This document shows positions 16,824 through 25,069 of a stretch of DNA of 64,000 nucleotides, one piece after another (position 1 is the stretch's first letter; each line of letters opens with the position of its first letter). The notes below the pieces were generated by a model. It was not told the origin of the DNA. It saw nothing but the letters and a program-made list of their open reading frames with translations, and made no database searches. Made by a program: the position numbers and the translations under genes. The DNA is taken from positions 62,001 to 126,000 of the forward strand of contig NZ_JASZYG010000016.1 of assembly GCF_030317105.1 (NCBI RefSeq). The letters run 5' to 3'. Origin of the DNA: Variovorax brevis. GTDB taxonomy: Bacteria > Pseudomonadota > Gammaproteobacteria > Burkholderiales > Burkholderiaceae_C.

Positions 16824-19800
16824 CTACAGGTCCTCGAGCAAACCGCGGTCAAGCGCGAACTGGTGGCGGAAGGTATTCGGGTGGCCTGCAGTAAGCGCGA
16901 TCGTGTTGAGCAGCCTCTTCCACTCACTGGCGTTAGGACCGAAGCGCTCGGAGAGGTCCCGAACCTCGTGAACGTGGCCCCAGTGCGGTAGCGCCATGAA
17001 TTCATTGACGACTCGGTTCACCCGAGCGTGAAAAGAGGCGTTACCTGCCATGCGGCTGATCGTCCATACCTCCACGAGACCAGTGAGATCGAACTGCTGC
17101 ATGCCCATTAGCGCGACGGTCGGACGAACGAAGCGAAGATTCAGAATGAGAATGAGCGCGTGGTCCTCTTCGTTGCGGACCGCATCAGCTTCATCGAGGA
17201 TCGCCTCAGCGAACGGCACAAGTTGTTCGGCCGGCACGGCGTACTCTTGGCTGTGGATGAGACGTTCGAGCGCGGTGTGTTCTTGCTTAGCTCCGCCTGC
17301 CGCACCGCAGTTGGGCTGTTCCGTCAAGATCGTGTAGCTCTTTCCGACCTCGGTGCCCGGCGGCCGTTGAGTAATGTTGGTAAAGAGATTCTGGACTGCA
17401 TCGAGGATCTGACGGCCAGATATGAAATAAATGCCGATCCGCCACAGTGCACTGAGCAAATCCGGCAAAGCATTGGCCAGTGCTTCGTCGACTGCCGCCC
17501 CGTCCCCTGAGGCGGAGGCACTGATTGCGGCGACGATGTCGTCCACGCTGCCGGTGAGCCGCCCGATGGCATCGATGTCCTCCTCGAGTTCAAGAAGCTC
17601 GCCAATGCGCCACAACTGACCTGTGAGGATGATCTCAGTGATGGCGCGACTTCGTTCCAAAAAATGAAAGCCAAGACCGTTCATGACGAAGGCCAGCGCT
17701 CCTGAGCCAAGGCCTATGAGGCCTGCAGGACCCAAAAAGGCGGCAGTGCCGAACAACGTGGTCCATAGGGCTTCGGTCAGGGTCCCCGCGCTGCCAGACG
17801 GCCGGGCCCTCTCGCGTATGGGCGCGGAAGTGGGCGTGCGCGTAGTGACCCAAGCCGGGCGGCCTATAGAGGGATTGACGGAAACCTCGTAGTACCACGG
17901 CAAGATCCCTGTGTTCTCAAGAATTTCCGTTCGGATCTCGGCCTTGACCGCCTCCCAGCTCATGGTGCGGGTCTCCTCCTGCAGCATATGCAACGGGACG
18001 GCCTCAATAATCATTGAATAGACGATGCCAGCCTGCCCCATAGCGACAAGGCAGGCGTTGAACAAGTGGTCGTCGTATCTCAATTCAAGGCAGGGATCGA
18101 GCACCCCGCGTGCCATGAGGTCACGCATGGCCGCCTCGTTGGTGACGGGCTTGTTCCTGCGCTCGATCCACCACTGCTGCCCGCCGTTCGCCACGAGGTG
18201 GAGCGCCCGGACGAGATCCGGGATTGGAGGGAGGTCGACGGTTGCGCCATGAGTGCCGGTGTTAATCGCGCCTGCGAGCGACTGGCCGCGCGAGCCGCCG
18301 AGATTAGGGATAGCAAGAGGCAACGTAATAAAGGGGGCGCCGGGAAAGGGTGGAGGGTCGAGCTTGCAATTCAGGTCCCAGAGCTTGATTCCGGCCTCAA
18401 CATGAACGAGTCGGGTCCAGATGGGCAATGGCGGTGCGGTGTCTGGGTCGAGGCCGTTTGCCGTTGCGACCATGCGGTCGATGCGTTGGCGGGGCCAATC
18501 GGGCAGTACAGACTCGAGGGTGTCCAGGCGGGCTGCTCCCAAGACGTCGGAGCGTATGTTGTTCAGCCCGGACGTGTCGATGACCAGCGGCGGGATTAGT
18601 GGTGTGGAGGCTTGCGGGACGGTGCATTCGGTGTAGGACCAGCGGGTCCCTTCGACACCAACGCGCACCCCCCTGCCCATGTTCATGCGCTCTGCCGTAC
18701 GAACAGCGTCGACCAGTCCACTCAGGGTGGTGGGGCGTACTGTGCTCGTCACACGTCTGGTCACGTTTCCGTGCCAGTTTTCGTAGGGGCTTACGATGCC
18801 CAATGGCACGAAGCCGTCGGACGGTTGCCTCTGAATTCCCACTCGGAGTTCCCGTTCGTCCTGCCCACAGCGGCTTCTCGCCACCAATGTGGCGTGGAGG
18901 CTCCCGTCGCCTACCAGATCGGGGATGCGCAAGACCTCGCTCCCGGCTCTGGGATCGAGGGTCAAGGCAACTCGGCGGCGCAATACCGGGTCGGATGCCC
19001 CCGGCGGCCGCTCGGTGATTTCAACTGAGAGATCGACTGCGCGGGCGTTGCACACCTCCCAAGCCAGTTCTACCTCCTCCCCTGAGTGAAGGCACTTTGC
19101 TGGACGGTGCGTAAAGGCCCAGATCTTCGTGCGACCGCCCAGGAAGATTGGTGGGTGCGCGGGACGGACATTGAAGTCCAGATCTACACCGCAAACGTTG
19201 ACAGGCTCCGCAGCAGGCACCAGTAGCTCCAGCTCACCGCAAATGGCGTCGTATGGGACTAGCACGTCGATGTGGGTGTCACTGAACGCCGAGGCTGTCA
19301 CAAAACGGCGAGATGGACTACCTTCAACGGCAAAACCGACCATCGGGTCGAATCCCCCCGGAGAAAGACCGGTCCCGTAAAGCGTCAGGGTCTCGCCAGG
19401 GCACGCGTCGGAGGGCTCAACTCGCTCGATGACGACCTCCGCGGCGCTCATCCTCTCGGCGACGGCGACGGCGATGTCCGGGATGGCTTCTGGGCACCAG
19501 TCGTCAACGGGCACTTCGATTGGATCGTGCCAATCCCCAGGGTCGGGATACGGGATGGGATTCCCCTCGGGAAAAGGTGAGGGAAAGGGGTGAAATCCGG
19601 GCATGCAAAAGCCACCGAACTCGCCCAAGGTCAGTTGAAACAACCTTGCTGCCCCTGGCACACCGAACGAGGCGGCACGAGCGTCCCGCAAGAGGGGCCG
19701 GAGCTGGGCGATCGCCTGCAACTGGCCATGCACGGCCTGCAGTGCGCGCCAAAGCCGGGTCAAGTCGTTTCCGCTAACTAAGGCCGCGGCGGCGACCATC

Positions 19801-20459
19801 GTTACGACGACCTTAGCCTCGACGAGACGGTTTCTGTCAATGCGCCGCTCGTGGGGCGGGTGCTTGCCATGTGCCAACTTGATGAACAAGGCCTCTAGCT
19901 CTTGTGCAGGAGGCGGCGTTCGTGTTGGATAGCGCGCGGCGTTCCAAGCCTCGAAGTGCCTCAGGTGTTCCCGAAAGCGCGTTGCAGCTCCGGCGCGAGC
20001 TTCGAGCACGTCCTGCGCCAAGTGGAATAAGTCTGGCAGCGTCGCTATCGGCGGAAGACGACACGTCAGGCTCTCAAGAGCCAGCGCTGCGTTGGCCAAG
20101 ACCGAGTCCTCAAGCTGCTCAATTCCCAAGGCAATGGTCTTCAGAACCTCGGCGCGAAGCACGGGCACATTCTCCGCGTTTCGAACCGCGGAGGCGGCGA
20201 GGACGTCCTGCGACACCTCGATACGGGTTTCCCACGGCCCTGAACTTCCCAAGGGCATAGTGGCAAGGACCTTCCCCGCGCGATCAGTCACATCGATCAA
20301 GCCACCTTGTCCGTCGTACGCCAAGCTGAAGGTAGCATCCTCTCCGGTTCTTACGACTTCGGGCGATGATTTATCTCCTATCACCAGGCGTACCCAAGCG
20401 CCGATGACTGGGAGGCCGGTCTCCTTCACGTAAACGGATCCTTTCAGCTCATGTGACAT
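16824..20459 (-). CDS. Multidomain ALO/gulonolactone-oxidase-type flavoprotein
   Basis: 1211 residues; ATG 20459 has a perfect AGGAGG eight bases upstream. Residues 1-85 form a carboxypeptidase-regulatory/transthyretin-like sandwich (GSVYVKETGLPVIGAWVRLV). Residues ~90-300 are helical and ~340-420 IPT-like (CPGETLTLYGTGLSPGGF). From ~590 there is a PCMH/VAO FAD-binding domain (GVRVGVEGTRWSYTE; GSRGQSLAGAINTGTHGA at ~720-738). The end (PHWGHVHEVRDLSERFGP, ~1157-1175, then FRHQFALDRGLLEDL) is that of D-arabinono-lactone-oxidase enzymes. The His that carries covalent flavin in many relatives (GSGHS) is Arg-Trp here, so FAD would be non-covalent or absent. About 250 extra residues with a hydrophobic stretch (~901-926) split the oxidase. 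No signal peptide. Last gene of a minus-strand cluster, 194 bp after its neighbour. Confidence 0.7.
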   Translation of the reverse strand: MSHELKGSVYVKETGLPVIGAWVRLVIGDKSSPEVVRTGEDATFSLAYDGQGGLIDVTDRAGKVLATMPLGSSGPWETRIEVSQDVLAASAVRNAENVPVLRAEVLKTIALGIEQLEDSVLANAALALESLTCRLPPIATLPDLFHLAQDVLEARAGAATRFREHLRHFEAWNAARYPTRTPPPAQELEALFIKLAHGKHPPHERRIDRNRLVEAKVVVTMVAAAALVSGNDLTRLWRALQAVHGQLQAIAQLRPLLRDARAASFGVPGAARLFQLTLGEFGGFCMPGFHPFPSPFPEGNPIPYPDPGDWHDPIEVPVDDWCPEAIPDIAVAVAERMSAAEVVIERVEPSDACPGETLTLYGTGLSPGGFDPMVGFAVEGSPSRRFVTASAFSDTHIDVLVPYDAICGELELLVPAAEPVNVCGVDLDFNVRPAHPPIFLGGRTKIWAFTHRPAKCLHSGEEVELAWEVCNARAVDLSVEITERPPGASDPVLRRRVALTLDPRAGSEVLRIPDLVGDGSLHATLVARSRCGQDERELRVGIQRQPSDGFVPLGIVSPYENWHGNVTRRVTSTVRPTTLSGLVDAVRTAERMNMGRGVRVGVEGTRWSYTECTVPQASTPLIPPLVIDTSGLNNIRSDVLGAARLDTLESVLPDWPRQRIDRMVATANGLDPDTAPPLPIWTRLVHVEAGIKLWDLNCKLDPPPFPGAPFITLPLAIPNLGGSRGQSLAGAINTGTHGATVDLPPIPDLVRALHLVANGGQQWWIERRNKPVTNEAAMRDLMARGVLDPCLELRYDDHLFNACLVAMGQAGIVYSMIIEAVPLHMLQEETRTMSWEAVKAEIRTEILENTGILPWYYEVSVNPSIGRPAWVTTRTPTSAPIRERARPSGSAGTLTEALWTTLFGTAAFLGPAGLIGLGSGALAFVMNGLGFHFLERSRAITEIILTGQLWRIGELLELEEDIDAIGRLTGSVDDIVAAISASASGDGAAVDEALANALPDLLSALWRIGIYFISGRQILDAVQNLFTNITQRPPGTEVGKSYTILTEQPNCGAAGGAKQEHTALERLIHSQEYAVPAEQLVPFAEAILDEADAVRNEEDHALILILNLRFVRPTVALMGMQQFDLTGLVEVWTISRMAGNASFHARVNRVVNEFMALPHWGHVHEVRDLSERFGPNASEWKRLLNTIALTAGHPNTFRHQFALDRGLLEDL

Positions 20460-20653
20460 GCTGACCTCCTATATTTGTACCCATCGACGTTTGTTAATCG
20501 TGGTGACTATCGAGCGCGCCAACCAGGGGGACAGTGCATCCGACAACATCCCAATGGCGCTGCCGGGCGGCGTGATGAACCAGTACAGACGCAAGGGCCG
20601 GTCTGTGATGTGTCGACTCGATGGAGGCGCATTTCTATGCGTGCGGGTCTTCG

Positions 20654-22144
20654 CTACACGATCTGAATGACCGCGTCGTGCCGCAGCTGGCATGGCGCGT
20701 TGAACTGTAGATCTAGTTGATTGGTCAGTACGAACCCGCCGATGGTGTGTGCGGCTGTGAACGGATCGGTGCCTTGTGCGACGGTATTTACGTCTTGGGC
20801 GAACACGAACAAGTACCACGTGCCCGGAGCGTCGGCGGTGCCATTCTGATCGTGCATTGACTTCCGCTTGAACTGATAGCCGCCGGTGTACCACCCGTCA
20901 TTCGGGTCCTTGTCGAGCGTTCGGCCATCGTCAATCAGCGTAAAGCGGTGCGCATCGCCATGCGTGTTGACCAGCACCGCGCTGACGTACAAATTGATGC
21001 CGCGGAAGACAGTACTGTCAGGCTTCTGGAAGCGTGCGCGCACGACCAGCGCCCCCCTGATTCGATCGTGCACAACCGGAGCTTCAACCTCGTAGCCGTC
21101 GAGCCAATGAATGTTCTGGCGATGATCGGAAGCACCGAACGTATACGTCCCGCCGTCCGTCGTGCGCACGTACTCCCATTTGCCTTCAATTGGGAAGTTG
21201 CGTCCCAGGCTCGGCGGAGCGATGTAGTCGACTTTGAGGCGAACGCGCTCGCTCAGGGTCACCTCGCCAAGCTTCGGCGGCGTCGCGTCCTGGCCCCGGT
21301 AGTGAAGGTCTGGCCCATCGGATGCGATGGCCGCGGCGGCGACGATGCCGACGGCGGCATACAGCCCTCGTTCAATCCAGTCATCAGTGTCGGTTGCCGA
21401 TGTGGAGATATCCGTGCAACACGCGACTGACGGATCGGTCTCCTCGAACGTGCCACTGACCGAGACAAATCCACCATCCAGCTCGCCGTCGCTAAAGTAG
21501 TCCCAAAGAAGAGCGCCCGCGAGGAGCAGGGCAGCAAGAATTGCCAGCGCGATCTTGCACCACGGATCTTCGTAGGGGAATGGTCCACGTGTGCCTTCGT
21601 AGGGTGGGTTCGGAATCCAGTCGTATGTGACGTCTTTGAGCAAAGCGATGAATGGTCCACGATCTCTCTTGTGGCAACGTTCCCCGTGAGCTCCGACAAT
21701 GGCACTGTGGATGATGACCTTCATCGTGCCTTGGGGCATCACGACGCTAAAAGTCTTCGTCGGCTTCTGATAGTCAATTCGAGTGATGAAGATCTTCTTT
21801 AGGATGCGGCGAAATGTCGCGCCGTCGGCCTCGACGATGAGGCTCACCATAGCCGCTCCAGGTGACGCAGCATGAAAGTCGGCCAGGAACCTGACTGTCG
21901 TCGACGCGCCAGCTAGAAGATTGCCAAGACTCACTACATTGGGCGTGTAGGTAATGCCGGGATCGGAGATTCCTTCGACGTAAACGCGTACGTTCGCGAG
22001 CAGCGCACCCGACGTGTTGGACAATGAGGCCTCCATGTACTGCGGGCCCATATTCACGACGAAGAACCCGTCCGGGTTCATCAGATTGGTCGGCGGGCAG
22101 ACCGCGTAGGGTCGAAAGGGAATCGCAGCGGCCACACGAGCCAT
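20654..22144 (-). CDS. Beta-sandwich protein with central hydrophobic segments, unknown function
   Basis: 496 residues; ATG 22144 with GAGGAGGA upstream. Residues ~30-130 resemble a CARDB-type adhesion fold (EASLSNTSGALLANVRVYVE ... LAGASTTVRFLADF). Two hydrophobic stretches follow, near 196-218 (KIALAILAALLLAGALLWDY) and 256-273 (GLYAAVGIVAAAAIA). The C-terminal half is beta-rich, with KWEYVRTTDGGTYTFGASDH and GTWYLFVFAQDVNTVAQG. There is no N-terminal signal peptide. It begins 17 bp after the gene at 22162, so the two are almost certainly co-transcribed and perhaps translationally coupled. I do not recognise the whole architecture; only the CARDB-like part is a guess at homology. Confidence 0.6.
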   Translation of the reverse strand: MARVAAAIPFRPYAVCPPTNLMNPDGFFVVNMGPQYMEASLSNTSGALLANVRVYVEGISDPGITYTPNVVSLGNLLAGASTTVRFLADFHAASPGAAMVSLIVEADGATFRRILKKIFITRIDYQKPTKTFSVVMPQGTMKVIIHSAIVGAHGERCHKRDRGPFIALLKDVTYDWIPNPPYEGTRGPFPYEDPWCKIALAILAALLLAGALLWDYFSDGELDGGFVSVSGTFEETDPSVACCTDISTSATDTDDWIERGLYAAVGIVAAAAIASDGPDLHYRGQDATPPKLGEVTLSERVRLKVDYIAPPSLGRNFPIEGKWEYVRTTDGGTYTFGASDHRQNIHWLDGYEVEAPVVHDRIRGALVVRARFQKPDSTVFRGINLYVSAVLVNTHGDAHRFTLIDDGRTLDKDPNDGWYTGGYQFKRKSMHDQNGTADAPGTWYLFVFAQDVNTVAQGTDPFTAAHTIGGFVLTNQLDLQFNAPCQLRHDAVIQIV

Positions 22145-22161
22145 GATTGGTTCCTCCTCAC

Positions 22162-23010
22162 CTACTTAGTCTTACGTGGCCACTCCGGAACGGCGAGAAA
22201 GCCCAACCCGCCGATCGGATTGCCGTTTGAATGCTGCTCGATGAGGAACAGTGCAGCTGTGCCGTCAGCGAACTGCTCGGGCCTACGGATGACAAGCGCA
22301 AGCCCTTGGTGCTGCCCAGGCGCGACCAGCACCTTCACCTCGTGCTGCCCAATGTCCTCGGTCTCTTGTCCGCAGCGATAGACCTGAAGGCCGAAATCTT
22401 TTACGTCATTCGCTTCCTGCGGAAGCCGGTCGAAGCCAAGCGAACGCTGAAGACCCTTCAAGAGCCCGAGCTCGGCGCGCTTCACACGCACGACGACGTG
22501 GTCCGCGCGGAATCGCTTATCGTTCGCGATGACGAAGGGATGGATGATCATCATGCGTGCCGCCCCAGCCCCGACGGAAATGTTGCGTTGCGCCGTGTGA
22601 CGGTCGGATGCTACATTGAACGGATCGTTCGCCCCTTGGGCCGGCGCGGGATCCGAGGGTGCGAAGGACTGCGCAAGCAGACACTCATGGCCGCTATTGA
22701 CGAACTGAGGGATCCAAGGCGTCACGCACAGGACGTCTTTACTCTCCGCAGGAGCGAGACTGACGGCGCTGGCTCCGATCAACGTCGCGGTCGTCGGCGT
22801 GATCACCGTCGACGGGTCCGCCCAGTAAAAGCGCACAGAGGCGTTCATGACCGGCGTCGTGCCGCGATTGCGAACGCGCGCCCAAACGTACGCCGAAGTG
22901 TCGGCGAAAGGCATTCCGGCCGGATCGTTTGGGTCGTCGCTTGGCACTACCCAGATGTTGGGACTCAGGTACCAGGGAATTCCATCATCGATGCACAGTT
23001 CAACAGCCAT
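22162..23010 (-). CDS. CARDB-like beta-sandwich protein, unknown function
   Basis: 282 residues from ATG 23010 (MAVELCIDDGIPWYLSPNIW), chosen because GGAG lies nine bases upstream; an ATG five codons earlier has a poorer site. The first ~130 residues show the CARDB pattern: TSAYVWARVRNRGTTPVMNA, SVRFYWADPSTVITP and SLAPAESKDVLCVTPWIP. The remainder (RFRADHVVVRVKRAELGLL; QHQGLALVIRRPEQFADG) looks like a second sandwich. No signal peptide or membrane segment. Together with the next gene, 17 bp downstream, it probably forms a two-protein unit. An extracellular or particle-surface role is inferred from the fold only. Confidence 0.6.
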   Translation of the reverse strand: MAVELCIDDGIPWYLSPNIWVVPSDDPNDPAGMPFADTSAYVWARVRNRGTTPVMNASVRFYWADPSTVITPTTATLIGASAVSLAPAESKDVLCVTPWIPQFVNSGHECLLAQSFAPSDPAPAQGANDPFNVASDRHTAQRNISVGAGAARMMIIHPFVIANDKRFRADHVVVRVKRAELGLLKGLQRSLGFDRLPQEANDVKDFGLQVYRCGQETEDIGQHEVKVLVAPGQHQGLALVIRRPEQFADGTAALFLIEQHSNGNPIGGLGFLAVPEWPRKTK

Positions 23011-23498
23011 GGACGTATGCTCCATCTCAAAGGTTTACGTAGGGCGCACTGACGCTGTGCATGAGCTTGTCGCCATCTGAAAGTTGCTCACGCCGAGTGC
23101 AGTTGACTTCTGCATGGGATCGTCCTCGCACTATTCTTCGCGCTTCGCTTCGCTTCGCTTTGCTCGCGATACTGGCCATCTGCCAGAGACCCAGGCCGAG
23201 ACCAGGGCAGTATCAACGACTCATAACTGTCGCAACCGTGAACCTCCCGAAGGAATTGGAGAAACGCATCAGGAGTTGTCATGCCGGCGTCCTCTTGTTC
23301 CAAGGGCGCACTGAAGATTCGCGCAAGAAAAAAACCTTCAATAACCATTTGCATGACAGCCTTCCGGCGAACGTGGGCTTGATTCTCCCGCGACTCCCCG
23401 GAATGTGTGTGCCCCCGCTTTGGCCCGCTCTCCTTCACGATCATCAACGCATCGCTCGCCCGCTGCGACGACGCGGCGCTGAATAAATCACTGCTTCC
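23011..23498. other. 488-bp spacer with CGCTT tandem repeat
   Basis: No gene I can support. It contains a pentanucleotide run (CGCTT)4 at 23141-23160. The spacer separates the SH3b/OmpA-like gene from the CARDB pair on the minus strand, so a promoter for the pair may lie here. Confidence 0.4.
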
Positions 23499-24653
23499 CT
23501 AGAGGGTGTCCCAAGAGGGATTAATCTGCAGCGGCCCTACTGGCCTTAGATAGCCTCGGGTTGCGCTTCCGCTCACTCCGAAAGGAAGTGCGATTCCCGC
23601 GCCTGCGGAGAGCGGAACATCCTGCGCACCCACCCGCGGATTCATGGCGCCGAACTCAATCCCTATTCCGCTAAGCTGATTGTCTACAGGTCGCCCTGTC
23701 CTGGGATCGAGGGACTGCCCAAATGCGATGCTTCCCTGCACAAGGAAGGCCTCACCCTCGAAGTCAAGCAGAGTTACTGGCCGACGCGTGTAGAACTCGT
23801 GCCAACCTGCACCACGGCCCTCTGATCCGGAGCCAGATGGTACGTTTGGCAGAGGCGGCGCAGCCAATCCCGAGCCACCTCCGACATACGCGTAGCGCAC
23901 CCAATATCCCGTGTCGTCGCGAAAAACAAGCTCGACTGCATCCCCCATCAACACTTCACCGGCGCCGACGATTCCACCCACCCATTTGACCCAAAAGTGC
24001 TGCCGTTGTTGCACCGCCCGCTGCACGGCCGCCGGAACTCGACCCACCACCGTCGTTTCATCAAGGCGGATGGGACCCATGCCGCTAACAACAAGTTCAA
24101 CCGCTCGCGCGCCCGGACTGTCGTCCGTTGGACCGCCACTTGCCCAGGCCTCGCCGACATCCGCTTGCCCGGCGTCACGAGGACGTCGAACCTGCGACGG
24201 GCTGATGTGACACTCACGCACGAGGAAATCGCGAACGCTATCTTCACGACGCCTCGCTAGAGCCCGATTGGAAGCTTCGCTTCCCAGATGACTCGTCAAG
24301 CCTCTAATCCAGAAATGCAATCGCTGTCGAGTGAACCGCCGCAACCATGCTTGATGCTCCGGCCTCAGATCCTCACTTCCCGTGACGAAACCGATCAACA
24401 TGGCCGATCGGTCGTCTTGTGGATGCAGCGGATGTCGTGTGACGGTCGCAGAACTGGCTTGTCCCGCCGCCTGATCAGAGACCAGAAGGCTCTCGTCAAT
24501 CCACTGGCCTGTACCGATGCGAGCCCAGCCTTCGCGGCGTTCAAATACCTCGACAACATCGCCATTGCCGCGAGTACCGACTACTGCACGACCGGGCGAT
24601 GGTCCACCTCGAACATTGGCCCTTTGGCCTCTGGTTCTAACGCGCCATGTCAT
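23499..24653 (-). CDS. SH3b plus OmpA-like domain protein
   Basis: 384 residues from ATG 24653. Residues 1-57 form a bacterial SH3 domain (RTRGQRANVRGGPSPGRAVV ... VVEVFERREGWARIGTGQW). Residues ~85-195 form an OmpA-C-like domain (FVTGSEDLRPEHQAWLRRFT, GLTSHLGSEASNRALARRRE, SVRDFLVRECHIS) of the peptidoglycan-binding type. The C-terminal ~190 residues are Gly/Pro-rich and unassigned, with EFYTRRPVTLLDFEGEAFLV. Unlike most OmpA-domain proteins it has no signal peptide or lipobox. First gene of the minus-strand cluster and divergent from the regulator-esterase at 25070. OmpA-like domains also anchor contractile and baseplate systems to the wall; that role here is conjecture. Confidence 0.65.
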   Translation of the reverse strand: MTWRVRTRGQRANVRGGPSPGRAVVGTRGNGDVVEVFERREGWARIGTGQWIDESLLVSDQAAGQASSATVTRHPLHPQDDRSAMLIGFVTGSEDLRPEHQAWLRRFTRQRLHFWIRGLTSHLGSEASNRALARRREDSVRDFLVRECHISPSQVRRPRDAGQADVGEAWASGGPTDDSPGARAVELVVSGMGPIRLDETTVVGRVPAAVQRAVQQRQHFWVKWVGGIVGAGEVLMGDAVELVFRDDTGYWVRYAYVGGGSGLAAPPLPNVPSGSGSEGRGAGWHEFYTRRPVTLLDFEGEAFLVQGSIAFGQSLDPRTGRPVDNQLSGIGIEFGAMNPRVGAQDVPLSAGAGIALPFGVSGSATRGYLRPVGPLQINPSWDTL

Positions 24654-24720
24654 GCTGCGATCCTACGAACGAGGTCAGGGCCGGACCGAGCCGGCTCAAG
24701 TTCGAGTTGACGATGTTCAT
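24637..24720 (-). CDS. Tentative 27-codon leader ORF overlapping the SH3b/OmpA gene start
   Basis: ATG 24720 follows a GAGAGGG-type ribosome site and reads MNIVNSNLSRLGPALTSFVG then SQHDMAR to a TAG that overlaps the start of the next gene (ATG 24653). It may couple translation or be the true N-terminus before a frameshift. Too short to be sure it is made. Confidence 0.3.
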   Translation of the reverse strand: MNIVNSNLSRLGPALTSFVGSQHDMAR

Positions 24721-24736
24721 GATCCCTCTCCCAAAC

Positions 24737-24775
24737 AATCAGCTGATTTGACAATGGGTTGCCCAATGGGTTGCG
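24737..24775. promoter_or_regulatory. Candidate operator: palindrome plus 12-bp-period direct repeat
   Basis: AATCAGCTGATT (24737-24748) is a perfect 12-bp palindrome. It is followed by CAATGGGTTG twice (24752-24761 and 24764-24773), a direct repeat with a 12-bp period, near one helical turn. OmpR-type winged-helix proteins bind such tandem direct repeats, and a CadC-like protein is encoded next door. The site lies in the 349-bp divergent region 24721-25069, about 100 bp upstream of the SH3b/OmpA gene. Confidence 0.4.
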
Positions 24776-25069
24776 CAAGCTCTGGTTGACCGTGACACCA
24801 GCCACGCCATTCGACGGCTTGAGGCGTGATCGGCCGATATTGCGCGCGGGCAAGCTGCATGAAGACATGCGGTCGGCAGCATAGCCAGAATTGGGCGTCG
24901 GAGTGCTGGTCGGACGCATACCTTGTCCTCCTCGTATATGGCTGTGCGAGGCACGGCCTTCGAAATCAGTCTAGCCGCCGCCTCATGCGCTGGCCGTGAA
25001 CACAACGTGGAGAATTCGTGGATTTTGGAGCATCATCGGCGCGAGAACGATCGACTACGGGAGATGGCA

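Noticed and set aside
24650..24919. 89-codon minus-strand ORF upstream of the SH3b/OmpA gene
   Set aside because: Low-complexity composition and it crosses the putative operator; the short ATG 24720 frame with a ribosome site is the better candidate.
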